Source: Rhodobacterales bacterium CG2_30_65_12 (GTDB taxonomy: Bacteria > Pseudomonadota > Alphaproteobacteria > Rhodobacterales > Rhodobacteraceae). Taken from it: a stretch of DNA of 7,241 bases. Positions 6,234 through 7,241 of the stretch are shown here, piece by piece. The notes beneath the pieces were generated by a model. That model worked only from the letters and a program-made list of their open reading frames with translations, was not told where the DNA came from and did no database searches. Numbering within the stretch: position 1 is the first letter of the stretch; each line of letters starts with the position of its first letter. The stretch is taken from NCBI GenBank assembly GCA_001873585.1, contig MNZL01000122.1:7072-14312 (forward strand), in the 5' to 3' direction. A program made the translations under genes and the position numbers.

Positions 6234-7199
6234 CTATCCCCAAAGCGTGGCCTCGGGCGGATGCACGCCCGCCGCGTCGTAGTGCAAGGCCGATGTGCGA
6301 TCCTTGGCCAGCAGAAGCGGGCCGTCAAGATCCGTCACCATCGCATCCTGGGCCAGCAGCACGGCAGGCGCCATGGCGAGCGACGAGCCGACCATGCAGC
6401 CCACCATCACCCGGTAGCCCTCACCACGGGCGGCGTTGCGCAAGGCGAGCGCTTCGGTCAGGCCTCCGGTCTTGTCGAGCTTGATGTTTACCAGGTCATA
6501 CTTGCCCTTGAGCCGGGGTAAGCTGGTGCGATCATGGCAGCTTTCATCGGCGCACACCGGCACCGGGCGCGCCATGCCGATCAGCGCTTCGTCGTCACCG
6601 GCGGGCAGCGGTTGTTCCACCAGCGCCACGCCGAGGCGCACAAGGTGGGGGGCGAGATCGGCATAGATCGCGGCGCTCCAGCCTTCGTTGGCGTCGACGA
6701 TGATGCGCGACTTGGGCGCGCCGGCGCGCACTGCCTCAAGCCGGGGCATGTCGTCGGGTGTGCCAAGCTTGATTTTCAAAATCGGGCGGTGCGCATGCGC
6801 GGCGGCCTTGGCGCGCATCTCCTCGGGGCTGCCGAGCGAAAGCGTGTAGGCCGTAATCTCGGGGCCCGGCTTGGCAAGCCCGGCCAGATCCCACACCCTC
6901 TTGCCGGCCTGTTTCGCCGCCAAATCCCACAGCGCGCAGTCCACCGCATTGCGCGCCGCCCCCGCCGGAAGCAGCTGCTGCAACGCGGCCCGGTCGAACC
7001 GCCCCGGCAAACCCTCGATTTCGGCGCGCACACTCGCAAGCGTTTCGCCATAGCGTGCATAAGGTACGCATTCACCCCAACCTTGCGCGCCACCATCCTT
7101 GATGCACACCGTCAGCACGGCGGCTTGCGTTTTCGATCCGCGCGAGATCGTAAACACCTCCCGAAGCGGAAAAAGCTCCTCGGTCACAAAAAGGCGCAT
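6234..7199 (-). CDS. dgcA: Enolase-superfamily epimerase (YcjG / DgcA type)
   Basis: A 321-residue cytoplasmic, Mg2+-dependent enzyme of the mandelate racemase/muconate lactonising subgroup. YcjG/YkfB members epimerise L-Ala-D-Glu to L-Ala-L-Glu in peptidoglycan-peptide recycling; the closely related DgcA racemises N-acetyl-D-Glu in D-Glu catabolism. The N-terminal capping domain has WGECVPYARYGET (41-53). The barrel shows LKIKLG with base Lys144, metal ligands Asp169 (IVDANEGW), Glu195 (VEQPLP) and Asp218 (CADES), opposite-face Lys240 (NIKLDKTGG), and MVGCMVGSS. Asp290-Leu-Asp292 matches the D-x-D that holds the dipeptide amino group in known L-Ala-D/L-Glu epimerases, which keeps a dipeptide substrate possible. 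I use dgcA because Roseobacter homologues this similar carry that name, but sequence alone does not separate the two activities. The ATG at 7199 has AAGGAG six bases upstream. It is the first visible gene of the operon. Confidence 0.87.
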   Translation of the reverse strand: MRLFVTEELFPLREVFTISRGSKTQAAVLTVCIKDGGAQGWGECVPYARYGETLASVRAEIEGLPGRFDRAALQQLLPAGAARNAVDCALWDLAAKQAGKRVWDLAGLAKPGPEITAYTLSLGSPEEMRAKAAAHAHRPILKIKLGTPDDMPRLEAVRAGAPKSRIIVDANEGWSAAIYADLAPHLVRLGVALVEQPLPAGDDEALIGMARPVPVCADESCHDRTSLPRLKGKYDLVNIKLDKTGGLTEALALRNAARGEGYRVMVGCMVGSSLAMAPAVLLAQDAMVTDLDGPLLLAKDRTSALHYDAAGVHPPEATLWG

Positions 7200-7204
7200 C
7201 CCTT

Positions 7205-7240
7205 ACTCCTTCTTTGGCCCTCAAATACCTCGGGGGGTCC
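7205..7240 (-). repeat. Second copy of the intergenic motif, upstream of the epimerase
   Basis: On the minus strand the window's last bases read CCCCCCGAGGTATTTGAGGG, then CCAAAGAAGGAG. This is the same layout as the motif at 2005-2041 (C/G run, GAG-TATTT, CCAA, AAGAA). The end of the motif supplies the epimerase's Shine-Dalgarno sequence (AAGGAG, 7211-7206). If such motifs mark the 3' side of genes, another minus-strand gene should end just beyond the right edge. Confidence 0.4.
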
Positions 7241-7241
7241 G

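Overview
The window is high-GC DNA with NNG/NNC-rich codon use. Its gene content, and the relatives I can recognise for every protein, point to a Rhodobacteraceae (Roseobacter-group) alphaproteobacterium. This is most likely ordinary chromosome: I see no transposase, phage gene, CRISPR array, tRNA or rRNA.

Left part (1-1973). The start and first half of a pyruvate kinase gene run off the left edge on the minus strand. A 148-base spacer separates it from a divergent plus-strand pair: an N-formylglutamate amidohydrolase family enzyme, then a small DUF1244 protein 18 bases downstream. Middle (1974-3163). A 160-base spacer carries an intergenic motif I associate with this family (GAGTATTTTT, then CCAAGAA). 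A single plus-strand LigB/DODA-type ring-opening dioxygenase homologue follows. It converges on a minus-strand gene across a 235-base spacer that is clearly more AT-rich than its surroundings at one end and holds a GC-rich hairpin, probably a terminator, at the other.

Right part (3164-7199), all minus strand, read from right to left: an enolase-superfamily epimerase (YcjG/DgcA type), a glutathione S-transferase, a class IV PLP aminotransferase of the D-amino-acid type, and, after a 108-base gap, a membrane-anchored OmpA-C protein with BON-like modules. The first three are packed so tightly (gaps of 2 and 23 bases) that they almost certainly form one transcript. A D-amino-acid transaminase that can put amino groups onto 2-oxoglutarate to give D-Glu, beside an enzyme that epimerises Glu derivatives, suggests D-amino-acid or peptidoglycan-peptide salvage. 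The OmpA protein keeps the residues that hold diaminopimelate in peptidoglycan, but its link to the operon rests only on adjacency.

I found no clear novel system. The most useful leads are the D-amino-acid operon and its likely partner just past the right edge, the FGase-DUF1244 pair of unknown physiological role, the repeated BON-like units in the OmpA protein, and the shared intergenic motif.
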